Notes: generated by a model not told the origin, from the sequence alone. A stretch of DNA of 64,000 nucleotides from a candidate division BRC1 bacterium HGW-BRC1-1 (GCA_002842095.1 PHCB01000014.1:1-64000), one strand, 5' to 3'; positions 1 through 8,988 are shown, counted from the first letter of the stretch. Numbers and translations: made by a program.

Positions 1-839
1 ATGCCAACTTCGCCCGCATGAAGTCTGCGCGGGGTGGCGTGGTGTGGCGCAAGGACACCCTCGACACTGCGACCCAGCGTTGGGTTCCGTCCAGCATGGC
101 CGTTCTGTTTTCGTTCGAAACCACCCGCAGCGTGAACGTGGTCCTGCGCCACGTGGATGGCCGTCCGTTTCCCCTGTGGGAAAATTCTGCATGGAAGGAC
201 GTCGTGGCGGCAGCGCACGTATCGGGCGATGAAGTTTATACAGCATCCCAGCCGGAAGGTGCCTCGCGGCCGGAGGTCGAATTGACCCCCTTCAATCCTG
301 CCGTCCACGAGAACAATCCGCTTATTGCGTTTACACCCCGCATGTTGGGCGAAGAACGCATCACACTGCGGCAACTTCTTGAGGCACAGGATAAATTCCC
401 CACACGCCCCACCGTCTCCAGAATAGAAACCACCCAGGGTCCGCGTCTGGTGATAGAGTTTCTGCCAGGCGACGGCAGCAAGATGTATTACCTCATCAAC
501 CCCGAAAAAGGTTGGTTGGCCGAAGAGATCGGACGAACGGTCGACAAACGCCATCTCTTTCGCACGCGGATGCTCATTGGCAAAACCGGCGACGGAATTT
601 GGATTCCGGCCAAACGGGAGCGCTTCACCTACGACAACGAAAATCGCGCATGGTTGAGGGAATTCTGGTATTATGACCTGCTCGAATCCAATGTGGAGAT
701 GCGCCCCCTGGAACTGACGCTGGCGTTTTTCCGGCTTCCAATGTCTACAGTGATAAAGCCGATAAAACCTGCCACCGGCAAACCAGCGGCCCCGCCACCG
801 GTTCAGAGGACTCCGGCTGTAACCCCGTATGCCCGCTGA
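1..839 (+). CDS. Hypothetical protein, 5'-truncated by the window edge
   Basis: The reading frame is already open at base 3 (Ala-Asn-Phe-Ala-Arg before the first Met at 18), so the gene probably begins outside the window; about 273 residues plus a few more are visible. The visible part is soluble and beta-rich by eye, with a phrase about residues 150-170 (FLPGDGSKMYYLINPEKGW) followed by basic and aromatic strands, and a proline-rich C-terminus. This resembles the LolA-like substrate-binding folds common in secreted proteins of such genomes, but no motif is decisive. It is followed after 64 bp by a small membrane protein in the same direction. Function unknown. Confidence 0.6.
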   Translation, partial: ANFARMKSARGGVVWRKDTLDTATQRWVPSSMAVLFSFETTRSVNVVLRHVDGRPFPLWENSAWKDVVAAAHVSGDEVYTASQPEGASRPEVELTPFNPAVHENNPLIAFTPRMLGEERITLRQLLEAQDKFPTRPTVSRIETTQGPRLVIEFLPGDGSKMYYLINPEKGWLAEEIGRTVDKRHLFRTRMLIGKTGDGIWIPAKRERFTYDNENRAWLREFWYYDLLESNVEMRPLELTLAFFRLPMSTVIKPIKPATGKPAAPPPVQRTPAVTPYAR

Positions 840-903
840 ACCTACGAGCCCGTAATTCCTTTTTCTTTGCAATTCCACCGTCGAGAATCTGGGTTTGGAA
901 TCC

Positions 904-1455
904 ATGAAAAAGGTGGTTACGTTTAAGATCCTTTCCGCTCTCGAACTGGTCTCGCTGGCCTTGTGGGTCGGCAGCCTGTTTTTTATCTGCGCATTCCTCG
1001 TGCCCTATGCCCGCCGCACTTTTCCCGGTTCGTTGGTCGAGCAATGGGAAATGGTTTATGGTGCAGTGCGCCCGTTTCAGGGTTTGGAAATCATCTTCGC
1101 GTGCATCATTCTGATCTCTGACTTTTTTAAAAGCCGGATTCCTTTTCACGGAACGCGACATCATCGGGCGGCGTTGTTTGCTGCCACGCTTGCGGCGATG
1201 TTCACCTTCGCGAACGTCTTCAGCCTCCATCCGGCCATCGGGGATAAAATCAACCAGCTTATGAATTATGGGGCACAAAATGTGCCCGAGCTTGAAAGGC
1301 ATCTCACGTCCATGATTCAGCGCGCCGCCATCATGGAAGTTGTCCTTTTGGGGCTAAGCCTTTATCTTCTCCATGCCTGGCGAAGAGCCTGGGAACACTA
1401 CGTTTCGCTGGGGTTGGCGATGACATTATTGGATAAAATGGAAGACAAGCCCTGA
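904..1455 (+). CDS. Small four-helix membrane protein, DUF4149-like
   Basis: A protein of about 183 residues with four hydrophobic segments: roughly residues 5-32 (rich in Leu/Val with Trp-Val-Gly-Ser), 55-72, 88-108 and 140-158, ending in a charged tail. The pattern, with a Gly-Ser following the first Trp and a conserved-looking segment on the second helix, is that of the DUF4149/TMEM205-like family, whose role is unknown. A TTG three codons upstream at 895 is possible; the ATG at 904 is preferred because it directly precedes the Lys-Lys that normally flanks a first helix. It stands alone, converging on a regulator gene on the other strand. Confidence 0.65.
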   Translation: MKKVVTFKILSALELVSLALWVGSLFFICAFLVPYARRTFPGSLVEQWEMVYGAVRPFQGLEIIFACIILISDFFKSRIPFHGTRHHRAALFAATLAAMFTFANVFSLHPAIGDKINQLMNYGAQNVPELERHLTSMIQRAAIMEVVLLGLSLYLLHAWRRAWEHYVSLGLAMTLLDKMEDKP

Positions 1456-1481
1456 GGATTAAACGGCGTTTATGATGCGGG

Positions 1482-2387
1482 CTAATTTACCGGGCCGGCA
1501 TCCTTCAAGCTCTCGATCATTTTAACCAATTGCGAGAAACTGCCGGCGGCGGACCGGATGGCACTGTTGCCAAACAAACGCGTGTTGCTGAACCCACCTC
1601 CGGCAAAGATCGTGCGATCTTCCCACCCTGCCTCTGTAATTTCGCCCAGCCAGGTGCGGGCAACATCGGCCCGGGGAGTGATGCTTGCGGACAACACCAG
1701 CACCTGAGCATGGGACCGTTCACAAGTACGGAGAATGTCCGCTATAGGGAGCCCCGCCACCAGCAGCGTGGGCTGGAGTGAAGATTCCATCCGCATGAGA
1801 TTTGCCAGATGCAGCAGTGGCAGGTCGTGTTGTTCACCGGGAACACATGCCAGAATCACGACGGGGCTTTTAACCGGATTCTTGTTCTCCGTTATGGAAA
1901 GGCGCGGGCTCAACAACGCAGCACGCACAGCCAGCGAGGCCACATGCTCCTGCGCAACCACATGGCCGTCCTTGGCCCAGAGGGCTCCCCATTGGCGCAA
2001 CTCCGGAAAAAAAACATGTTCAACAGCCTCATTATATCCCAGCGCCTCCACGAGACGATGGGCACAACCCAAAGACCGGGCGGTGTCGAGACTCTTCACC
2101 GCATCGTTAAATTTCCTCCGCCATTCCTTCACCGCCGCAGATGGCTGGTGGGGTTTTCTGTCGCGTGCCCACGCGTTCACCTGGTCGGCAGCTTCACCGA
2201 TGGACGTTCCGGAGCTGGTTAACTGAAGAACACGGCGGATCTTTTCCATGTCTTCCTCGCCATAACCACGCTGCCCCCCGGCGGTGCGCTCTGGCGCAAC
2301 CAACCCATAACGCCGCTCCCAGGTGCGGAGGGTGTTTGGGTTCAGGTCGTACATGGCGCAAACCGTGCGTATGGGGACGAGTTTCAC
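1482..2387 (-). CDS. MerR-family regulator with cobalamin-binding domain (CarH/LitR-like)
   Basis: A 301-residue transcription regulator. Residues 5-70 form a MerR winged helix-turn-helix (NPNTLRTWERRYG). Residues 85-170 form the helical bundle that caps B12 in CarH, with W137, nine residues, then E147-H148, matching the Wx9EH motif. The C-terminal half is a B12-binding Rossmann domain with PGEQH (H187), equivalent to the lower axial histidine of Thermus CarH, and later LVLSAS and GGGF. Known CarH proteins repress DNA as adenosylcobalamin tetramers and release it on illumination. The residue right after W137 is Ala, where I recall Thermus CarH having His132, the light-state ligand. The GTG at 2387 is chosen because AGAGGA lies six bases upstream; an ATG at 2441 has no such site. 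The target is probably the divergent promoter region. Confidence 0.85.
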   Translation of the reverse strand: MKLVPIRTVCAMYDLNPNTLRTWERRYGLVAPERTAGGQRGYGEEDMEKIRRVLQLTSSGTSIGEAADQVNAWARDRKPHQPSAAVKEWRRKFNDAVKSLDTARSLGCAHRLVEALGYNEAVEHVFFPELRQWGALWAKDGHVVAQEHVASLAVRAALLSPRLSITENKNPVKSPVVILACVPGEQHDLPLLHLANLMRMESSLQPTLLVAGLPIADILRTCERSHAQVLVLSASITPRADVARTWLGEITEAGWEDRTIFAGGGFSNTRLFGNSAIRSAAGSFSQLVKMIESLKDAGPVN

Positions 2388-2600
2388 TATTTTCCTCTGA
2401 ACAAGTCTGAAAGGATTTCTAAAACATAACCATTCAATCAAGTCCCGTTAAAATTCTCTCATGAATCGGATAAAGACCCTCGGCACTCGCCGACTTCACG
2501 TTCTTCTGGCTTGCCATGGCGTCCTCGCTTCAGATTGTGTGGCTCCATGAACGAGACCCCCAGAACAGAGACCCTGAGCAGCGAGCGGACGGTAAACTCC

Positions 2601-4265
2601 ATGAAGCATTTGAAATACTTTTACAACGGGCGCTTCCTGACCATGGCGCCCCACTCCCCCTACGCGGGACATATGATGGTCGCGGGCGACCGTATTCTGT
2701 CGTGCAGCGATGAGATCTCTCCGCTGGGATTGGATTACCGGCTGCCCGGATTCGACGCCGACCGCCGCCGCTTTGCCGCCGACATCGAGTTCATTGATCT
2801 CAAGGGACGTGCGGTGTTGCCGGGTTTCACAGACGCCCATGCGCACATTATGATGTGGGCGGAAAACCTGCTTCAGGCCGACGTTGCTCCTGCCACGAGC
2901 GAAGATGATGCCATTCGCATCACGAAAGAATTCGGGCGGCACAAGCGACCCGGCGAATGGATCACCGGCTACGGTTGGGCGCACAATTTGTGGGAAGGAG
3001 CGCAACTGCCCAGCGCCGCGTCTCTCGATGCGGTCTTCCCGGACAATCCCGTTTTTCTTTCCAGCAAATGCGGCCATGTGGGCTGGGCCAACAGCGCGGC
3101 CCTGGCAGCCGTTGGCATCCACGCCGATTCCGCTAATCCTCCCGGTGGCGAAATTGTGATGGAGGGCCAAGGCACCTCGCGACGCCCCACGGGCATACTT
3201 CTCGAAAACGCCATGTGGCTCATTGAGCATTCTCTCGGAAAACCTTCCGAGCCCGACCGTCTGCGGGCCCTCCTTGAGGCGCAACGGCTCGCGCATAGCT
3301 TTGGCATAACCGGAATCCATGCGCCGGAGAACATGAGCGCCTGGGAGTTCATCCAGCGTTTTCATCAGGCAAACCGTTTAACTCTTCGCATAAATTACCT
3401 GTTGCCAGCGGCAAAGCTTGACCACTTCGACGAGGCAGGAATCCGACTGGGTTTCGGCGATCATCACCTGCGGATCGCGGGCGTGAAGCTTTTCACAGAC
3501 GGCTCCCTCGGCGGCCGAACCGCCTACATGAAAGAAGCCTACGAAGGCGAGCCGGATAATTTTGGCATGTGCATCCACGACCGCGACGCCATTACGCGAG
3601 TGACGCTGCAGGCGAACTCGGCGGGCCTGCCGATGGCCATCCATGCCATTGGGGACCGATCCATTGCAGACGTGTTATACGCATTCGACACTGCGCAAAA
3701 AGAATTGGGCGACGGCGATGATACGCCCAGCTCAGCGCCCGTGATGCGCAACCGCATCGAGCACTTCCAAACCTTCGATCCCGCCGATCTGGATATTATC
3801 CGTCGCGTGAAGCCGGTGGCATCCATGCAGCCGGTTCACCTGTGTGCAGACATGGGACCCGCAGATCGTCACATTGGCGACCGTTCGCGCCACACCTACG
3901 CATTGCGCACGCTGGCCGATGCCGGGTGTATCCTCGCCTTCGGAAGCGACTCCCCCGTGGAGCCCATCAACCCGATGTTTGGATTGTTCGCAGCCGTATC
4001 GCGCCAGAACCTTGAAGGCAATCCGGCCGGTGGTTGGATCCCCGAGGAACGCATTTCCATCCAGGAGGCACTGGCCGCCTACACACGCAACCCTGCCATC
4101 GTGAGTGGCGAAAGTGACGTGCTGGGAACCTTGGAAAGCGGCAAGTTCGCCGACTTCATTATCCTGCCCGAAGACCCCGAAAAGGCATCTCACCATAATC
4201 TGCGGGATATGAAGGTTCTGGCTACTTATGTGGACGGCACTGCGGTATTCGAGCGCGAGGGATAA
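2601..4265 (+). CDS. Amidohydrolase family protein (YtcJ-like, Amidohydro_3)
   Basis: A metal-dependent amidohydrolase of about 554 residues. It shows the N-terminal beta-sandwich strand NGRFLTM, the metal motif FTDAHAH near residue 80, KLFTDGSLGGRTAYM in the middle of the barrel, AIHAIGDRS, RIEHFQ and the late metal/catalytic motif FGSDSPVEPINP. These place it in the YtcJ/LAF3-like group of exo-acting amidohydrolases whose physiological substrates are mostly unknown. The ATG at 2601 starts exactly where family members begin; upstream alternatives are TTG 2511 and ATG 2547, with no clear ribosome site for any. It is divergent from the B12-dependent regulator and followed after 3 bp by a secreted protein, so the two are probably co-transcribed. 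Confidence 0.85.
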   Translation: MKHLKYFYNGRFLTMAPHSPYAGHMMVAGDRILSCSDEISPLGLDYRLPGFDADRRRFAADIEFIDLKGRAVLPGFTDAHAHIMMWAENLLQADVAPATSEDDAIRITKEFGRHKRPGEWITGYGWAHNLWEGAQLPSAASLDAVFPDNPVFLSSKCGHVGWANSAALAAVGIHADSANPPGGEIVMEGQGTSRRPTGILLENAMWLIEHSLGKPSEPDRLRALLEAQRLAHSFGITGIHAPENMSAWEFIQRFHQANRLTLRINYLLPAAKLDHFDEAGIRLGFGDHHLRIAGVKLFTDGSLGGRTAYMKEAYEGEPDNFGMCIHDRDAITRVTLQANSAGLPMAIHAIGDRSIADVLYAFDTAQKELGDGDDTPSSAPVMRNRIEHFQTFDPADLDIIRRVKPVASMQPVHLCADMGPADRHIGDRSRHTYALRTLADAGCILAFGSDSPVEPINPMFGLFAAVSRQNLEGNPAGGWIPEERISIQEALAAYTRNPAIVSGESDVLGTLESGKFADFIILPEDPEKASHHNLRDMKVLATYVDGTAVFEREG

Positions 4266-4268
4266 CAG

Positions 4269-6260
4269 GTGAAATTCGCAGCAAGCATTGGTTGCCTGAT
4301 TTTCCTCGCGATGGTTTGCTCGCCCTTCGCTGCCCACAGCGCACCCCCGCGAAAAGGTGCGCCTGCAACGATTGTCGTCGTGCCCGATGATACGCCTCTC
4401 GGCGACGCCGCCAATGATACGCGCACCTCGGCGGCGGTCATGGCTATCCTTCAGGCATGTGCCGATGCTTATACTTCCACACCGGTGTTTTACAGTGAGG
4501 GACGTTACATTATCAGTCAGAAGATGGGTGAAAACTCCGTAAGCGATTCGGCCAGGCTGACGATTCATTTTCGCAGACCTGATCTTCTGCGCGTGGAAAT
4601 TTCCGGGAAATATAGTGAGACTCTTTTTCTGGCCGACGGCACCACGGTTACGATGTCCTGGCCCAAAGAGAAAAGATTCAAACAGATCCCTCAACCCGAC
4701 AATCTGGCCGCATTTGTAGAAGAAGAGCGGGCCGGCATGATGCTCGATGACGACACCAAATCGGTGATACGATCAACAGCCCCGGCCCTTCTGGTATCCG
4801 AAGACACCCTCGCCTGGATTCACGGCAATGTGGATCAGTATATTTTTGAGGGGTCGGAAGTCGTTTCGGGGGCCGACACCTGGCGAATCAAATTTGTGCA
4901 GTCCGGAGGCAGCAGCATCGTCACCCTCTGGGTTGATCAGAAAACCGGATTTCTGCGCAAGAACAGCACCATGATGGCAGTTGATGAATCGGATGATTAC
5001 GTGGATACCTACGCCGATGGCTACAAAGCTGCCATAGTCATATCTATCTTCGACCGCATCTCCACCCGATTATCGACCGTCCCGAAATCCCGATTCCGTC
5101 AGGGTCGAATCCCCGGAAATTGGGAGGATCAATCGGATGAGGACGTCTCGGAGGATGAAGCGGAGTCTTCCGACGGAACCTCCGTTTTCACGAAGTTCTT
5201 TCGTGCAGCCGCTGAGGAAACCGCGACCACTCCCACCGTCACCTTTGAGAGCGAATCCGGCACAAACGGCGCACTGCGTCTTCTTTGGCAACGCGACATG
5301 CCCCAGCGGGCAAGCGCGGTCGCCATGGGAGAAACAGACCGATCAGAACTGCATATTATCACCCAGAACAAGCGAGTGAATGTGCTCGCTCCCGGTGGCA
5401 GGCAGGTGCGCCAATACCGGATTGCTCAACCGGCCACAAAGGCCACCCTTTCACAGAACGGGAAGTTGCTTTTTACCATCTCGAAAAACAAACAAACCAT
5501 CTACGCTTGGGACTCCAACGATGGTACTTTCGTGTGGGAGAAAACCCTCCGGGGAACTCTCGACACCTTACTGCCTCTTCGCACGAACAACGCTTTGATG
5601 GTTGGAGGATCCAAGGGAATCTTCCTCCTGTCGTCTGAGGGAGATCTTTCCTTTTCGAGCCGCAGGGTTACCGAGGTCACCCGGCTGATACTTGATCCGA
5701 CCGGCAATGCCGGGGATTTGGAAAAAATAATAGTTACCAGTGATGACGACGGGATAACGCTCTTCTCCGCAGGTGGACATTGGCTGGAAGAAATCACAGC
5801 CACGGCTTTCCCTGCTCCCATCTGCAGCACGAACGAAAAAAATGGGCGCTCTTTTTTCGCCCTGAACGAGGGTGAAGCGGGCGATGTGGCCCTTCAACGC
5901 ATCGACTCCAAAGTCCGACCCGAATGGACAGTGGGTGTTGCGGCTCCCGCGAAATATCTATCGCCCACCGCCGTCATGACCGCCAACTTGAGACTGGCTG
6001 AAAGCGGCTCAGTGTCGGTGGACCAGGGCGGGATCCACGAATTCGTAATCACCCAGATGAACGATGGTCGCATCAGCATCTTTACCCCGGAGGGTAAGCC
6101 TGTCTGGCGTGGGCGCATCAAGACCAACGATCCCCTGTTCATGGCGTCGCCCGGGGATGGGGTGCTGGCCTCCTACGCGACCGACCTCAATGACGATGGA
6201 TCGGACGAAATCGTCGTGGTTCTGCCACGGTCGGTTGTTGCCCTGACAGCCAACGATTAG
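4269..6260 (+). CDS. Secreted protein: LolA/DUF2092-like N-domain joined to a PQQ-like beta-propeller
   Basis: A 663-residue protein beginning with GTG three bases after the preceding stop. Residues 1-25 are a signal peptide ending near AAHSA. Residues 60-260 look like the outer-membrane-lipoprotein-sorting/DUF2092 fold (RLTIHFRRPDLLRVEISG, then LADGTTVTMSWP, LWVDQKTGFLRK). After an acidic low-complexity linker near residues 290-310, the rest consists of repeated strands typical of PQQ/WD-like propellers (YAWDSNDGTFVWEKTL) and ends with an FG-GAP-like DLNDDGSDEIVVVLP. A hydrophobic-ligand-binding half and a propeller half in one exported chain suggest a periplasmic or surface scaffold. No enzyme activity is evident. 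Its 3' end faces the cobalamin riboswitch. Confidence 0.7.
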   Translation: MKFAASIGCLIFLAMVCSPFAAHSAPPRKGAPATIVVVPDDTPLGDAANDTRTSAAVMAILQACADAYTSTPVFYSEGRYIISQKMGENSVSDSARLTIHFRRPDLLRVEISGKYSETLFLADGTTVTMSWPKEKRFKQIPQPDNLAAFVEEERAGMMLDDDTKSVIRSTAPALLVSEDTLAWIHGNVDQYIFEGSEVVSGADTWRIKFVQSGGSSIVTLWVDQKTGFLRKNSTMMAVDESDDYVDTYADGYKAAIVISIFDRISTRLSTVPKSRFRQGRIPGNWEDQSDEDVSEDEAESSDGTSVFTKFFRAAAEETATTPTVTFESESGTNGALRLLWQRDMPQRASAVAMGETDRSELHIITQNKRVNVLAPGGRQVRQYRIAQPATKATLSQNGKLLFTISKNKQTIYAWDSNDGTFVWEKTLRGTLDTLLPLRTNNALMVGGSKGIFLLSSEGDLSFSSRRVTEVTRLILDPTGNAGDLEKIIVTSDDDGITLFSAGGHWLEEITATAFPAPICSTNEKNGRSFFALNEGEAGDVALQRIDSKVRPEWTVGVAAPAKYLSPTAVMTANLRLAESGSVSVDQGGIHEFVITQMNDGRISIFTPEGKPVWRGRIKTNDPLFMASPGDGVLASYATDLNDDGSDEIVVVLPRSVVALTAND

Positions 6261-6371
6261 CGCCCGGTCACCCCAAATAATTGCCTTGCGAGAACCTCAA
6301 GGCAGGCGTTGATTCCCTTTCGAAACAACCATGGAGCTCATCCGCGTTCTCGCATTTTGGAGAACTCGGAT

Positions 6372-6585
6372 AGTGCCACCTCCCCCAGGGAGACTGGCAT
6401 GGGAAACCGGTGAAAATCCGGTGCGGGCCCGCCGCTGTAAGCGAGGACGAACCTCTCTGAATTCAGCCACTGAGTTGTGACCGTGCGCCATCGCCCACAA
6501 GGGTCGCGATGGAACCGCAGGTTCGGCTTGGGAAGGCAGAGAGTATTAGGACGATTCGCAAGTCAGAAGACCGGCTCCATGGCCA
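6372..6585 (+). promoter_or_regulatory. Cobalamin (B12) riboswitch aptamer
   Basis: The conserved core is present in order: GGGAAACCGGTGAAAATCC at 6401-6419, the GCCGCTGTAAGCG segment near 6430-6442, GCCACTG near 6466, and the B12 box AGTCAGAAGACCGGCT at 6561-6576. Spacing between the core and the B12 box fits class I aptamers with a kissing loop. Such RNAs bind adenosyl- or hydroxocobalamin and normally switch off downstream transport or synthesis genes when B12 is plentiful. Boundaries are approximate because the closing P1 stem is not clear by eye. The only gene downstream on this strand is a secreted propeller protein at 6795. Confidence 0.9.
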
Positions 6586-6794
6586 CATCACGACTTCCTT
6601 CGGTCGCAAGAGGAGGTGATGAAGCCGTCATCGCGCACCAGACATAGCCGCACCCGTAACAGGCCGCTCAGGTAACTCTGATCCGGCGGTGCGCTACTGC
6701 GCGTTTCCTCGAAGGGCACCAATATTCAGGAGCCAGGCGTTGCCTCGGAAGCAGGCAACGATTAAAAAATCTATTAACCCGAAAGACCCTCATC
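6586..6794 (+). promoter_or_regulatory. Riboswitch expression platform and leader
   Basis: About 210 bases separate the aptamer from the start codon. The stretch holds no reading frame I would call. It contains an 8-bp hairpin (CGTTGCCT / AGGCAACG) near 6738-6761 followed by ATTAAAAAA, directly upstream of the start. The hairpin lacks a U-run, so it may act on the ribosome site or be part of an anti-terminator rather than be an intrinsic terminator. This is inference; the switching pairing was not resolved. Confidence 0.4.
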
Positions 6795-7898
6795 ATGATT
6801 TGTAACAGAAAATTTATCAGTCGCCTACGCCCCATCGTTGCTTGCGCAACGATCTTGGCGTATGCAAGTATCTCACCTGCCGAAACCCTCCAGGCGCTTG
6901 CTCTCCCTGCCGGATATACCAGCTCAACCGTCGAGTTGGGACTACCCTACGCGGGAGCCATCGCCTTCGCACCGGCTCCCTCCACCAGGTTTTACGCCGC
7001 GGTGGGCGGTTTCGGTTCCATGGATATTCTTTCCGTAGACACGGACACCGGCACCACCCGCACGGTTGCCGATGGATTTGGTTCCATCGGCGGCATGGCC
7101 GTTTTGGCTAATGGCGATCTCTTCATCGCTGAAAACTTTACATCCGACACGCTGTATCGTGCCCGCGACCTCGACCTCGACGGAAAGTTTTACTCTGCTG
7201 GTGAGGTGACTGAACTGATCGCACCAGACTTCCACGATGGCAACTTTTCCGGAGCACAAATCATTATCGCGCCCGCCGGCAACCCGTCAGGAATTCCATC
7301 GGGTTCGTTGGTGCTGCAAACCGCCGACGGAGGAACCAGCGGCGAGTTGCTGGTGATTCAAAATCCCACGGGAACCGCCTCGTACTTCCCCACGGACGCA
7401 CCGTTTGCGGACGGGCTGGCTTACAATGGCGGCGTGGCCTTCGAACCGGGCGGCGCGCTCATCGTGGGGTCAGCCGGCTTTCTGTCGGGTGAAATTCTTG
7501 CCATGGTTAACACAAACAACAATGACCGCATCGATGCAGGTGAACGCAATGTCGTGGTGCCATCGATCTCTCTCGGTCTGGGTGTTAGCGATCTGAGTGT
7601 TTCTGCCGAGAGCGTGGTGTACTTTGGAGAGAATAGCGGCAACTTGAAATCATTTAATTTGCCGTATCCGCTATTGACAGGCAGCGCCGTACCTGCGCAA
7701 TTTGCTCAGACAAACTCTGCTTACCTGTCCACGGTACGTTTGGATTTTCCGGAGCGAACCTTCGCCGCGAATGCGGCATCTCCCACTGCCAAACTTTACC
7801 TGGGCGGATACCTCGGAGGGTTTGTTCCTGCATCAAATTTGATCGTCATCGAGCCGCTGAACACAGCCGCCGTGACGGATTGGCAAGCCTTCGAATAG
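6795..7898 (+). CDS. Secreted beta-propeller-like protein under a cobalamin riboswitch
   Basis: A 367-residue exported protein with a signal peptide of about 30 residues ending ASISPAE. The remainder has repeated Gly-rich strand blocks (FYAAVGGFGSMDILSVD, IGGMAVLANGDLFIAEN, GVAFEPGGALIVGSAGF) with about 45-residue spacing, as in NHL/SMP30-like propellers. It contains two short Asp/Asn calcium-like loops (DLDLDGKF, NTNNNDRIDAGE). No transmembrane anchor, lipobox or PEP-CTERM tail is seen. It is the sole gene between the riboswitch and a strong terminator. Bacteroides BtuG, a surface propeller, captures B12 under riboswitch control, so a corrinoid-binding role is plausible, but sequence relationship to BtuG was not established. 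Confidence 0.75.
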   Translation: MICNRKFISRLRPIVACATILAYASISPAETLQALALPAGYTSSTVELGLPYAGAIAFAPAPSTRFYAAVGGFGSMDILSVDTDTGTTRTVADGFGSIGGMAVLANGDLFIAENFTSDTLYRARDLDLDGKFYSAGEVTELIAPDFHDGNFSGAQIIIAPAGNPSGIPSGSLVLQTADGGTSGELLVIQNPTGTASYFPTDAPFADGLAYNGGVAFEPGGALIVGSAGFLSGEILAMVNTNNNDRIDAGERNVVVPSISLGLGVSDLSVSAESVVYFGENSGNLKSFNLPYPLLTGSAVPAQFAQTNSAYLSTVRLDFPERTFAANAASPTAKLYLGGYLGGFVPASNLIVIEPLNTAAVTDWQAFE

Positions 7899-7930
7899 CA
7901 CACCGCCCCGGGTGCCAACTCGGGTGTGCG

Positions 7931-7968
7931 AAGGGCGGACCCTTAACCGGGTTCGCCCTTTTTTATTT
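7931..7968 (+). terminator. Rho-independent terminator of the riboswitch gene
   Basis: AAGGGCG and CGCCCTT pair, with GACCC/GGGTT inside, around a short loop, followed by TTTTTTATTT. It lies 33 bp after the stop of the secreted propeller gene, so riboswitch-controlled transcription covers a single gene. Confidence 0.85.
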
Positions 7969-8958
7969 GTCGCGAGCCATTTGGTCGGCGCGACGCACCA
8001 TACCATACAGCAGTTCCATGGCTGGCACCGCGATGCCCGCCCGCCGCGCGCGCCGGACCGGTTCGCCCAATATCGCTTCCACCTCCACGGGGCGACCCAG
8101 TTCATAATCCACCTGCATACTGCTCTTGTAAGCACCCATCGTGCGAGTGCGTGCCATGGATTGCTCGGCAGCAGATTGGTTGAGCTCCACCCCGTCGGCT
8201 TTCGCCGCCGAGATAACTTCGTCCATAAGTTGCCGGGCCGCACGCGACAGAACCGGATCAGCCAGTATTACCGCGGAATCCGCACCGGGCGACGCCGCCA
8301 CGCCGAGACCATTGAACGGGACATTCCAGATGAGCTTGCCCCAGCGGGCCTCGTCGAGGCGCTCCAGAACCTCGCACGGCACACCCGCAGATTCAAACAT
8401 GGCAGCCACAGCGTGCGTGCGTTCCGTGGGAGAGCCGGCAAACTCGGCCAGCCTGATGAAGCCATATTCCGTGTGATGGATCACGCCCGGTGCAACGCGA
8501 GTGCTGCAGAGGAAGGCTGGTCCGCCCATAACCCTCGGAGCTGTGGGCAGGGATTGAGCCGTGGGATCGGTCTCCTCGATGGAGCGCCCGGCCAGAATGC
8601 GCGCCAGGGCGTCCTCGTTTCCCAATCCATTTTGCAAGGTGAGCACGACCGATTTGTCGTCGGTGGTGAAGGCCAGCAGACCGGGAAGCGCTCCATTATC
8701 CGTGGTCTTCAACGCGATGATGAGCAAGTCGCACACGCCCATCGATTGCGCGGAGTTGTGTACGGGAGGATGAATCACGAAATCCCCGTCGATGGATTGA
8801 ATCTGAAGCCCACGCTTGCGCACCACGTCATAATCGCTGCGCATGAGGAAGTGCACATTGAAGCCGGCCTGGCTCAGGCGCGCGCCGTAATATCCCCCCA
8901 GGGCGCCTGTGCCGATAATGCCAATTTTTCCGTTAAAAGGTTGATGCGTTTCTTCCAT
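7963..8958 (-). CDS. panE: 2-dehydropantoate 2-reductase (ketopantoate reductase) family
   Basis: A 331-residue cytoplasmic NADPH-dependent reductase. The N-terminus has the Rossmann motif GIIGTGALGGYYGARL, then SDYDVVRKRGL, LLIIALKTTD, VLTLQNGLGNED, and the C-terminal helical domain with KLIWNVPFNGLGV and ELGRPVEVEAILG, all characteristic of ApbA/PanE. The canonical reaction reduces 2-ketopantoate to pantoate in coenzyme A synthesis. Many paralogues act on other 2-ketoacids, so the substrate is not certain without other pan genes nearby. The ATG at 8958 follows GGAG at good spacing. The frame stays open upstream to 9393, but that part is antisense to the next gene. It is divergent from the acyltransferase with 30 bp between starts. 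Confidence 0.85.
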   Translation of the reverse strand: MEETHQPFNGKIGIIGTGALGGYYGARLSQAGFNVHFLMRSDYDVVRKRGLQIQSIDGDFVIHPPVHNSAQSMGVCDLLIIALKTTDNGALPGLLAFTTDDKSVVLTLQNGLGNEDALARILAGRSIEETDPTAQSLPTAPRVMGGPAFLCSTRVAPGVIHHTEYGFIRLAEFAGSPTERTHAVAAMFESAGVPCEVLERLDEARWGKLIWNVPFNGLGVAASPGADSAVILADPVLSRAARQLMDEVISAAKADGVELNQSAAEQSMARTRTMGAYKSSMQVDYELGRPVEVEAILGEPVRRARRAGIAVPAMELLYGMVRRADQMARDK

Positions 8959-8988
8959 TGCCACGGCTCCAAGTTTCTGACTTGTTGA

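Noticed and set aside
7912-8988. 358-codon plus-strand frame opposite panE
   Set aside because: Composition is atypical and panE motifs are complete on the minus strand; the intrinsic terminator at 7931 would also cut it.
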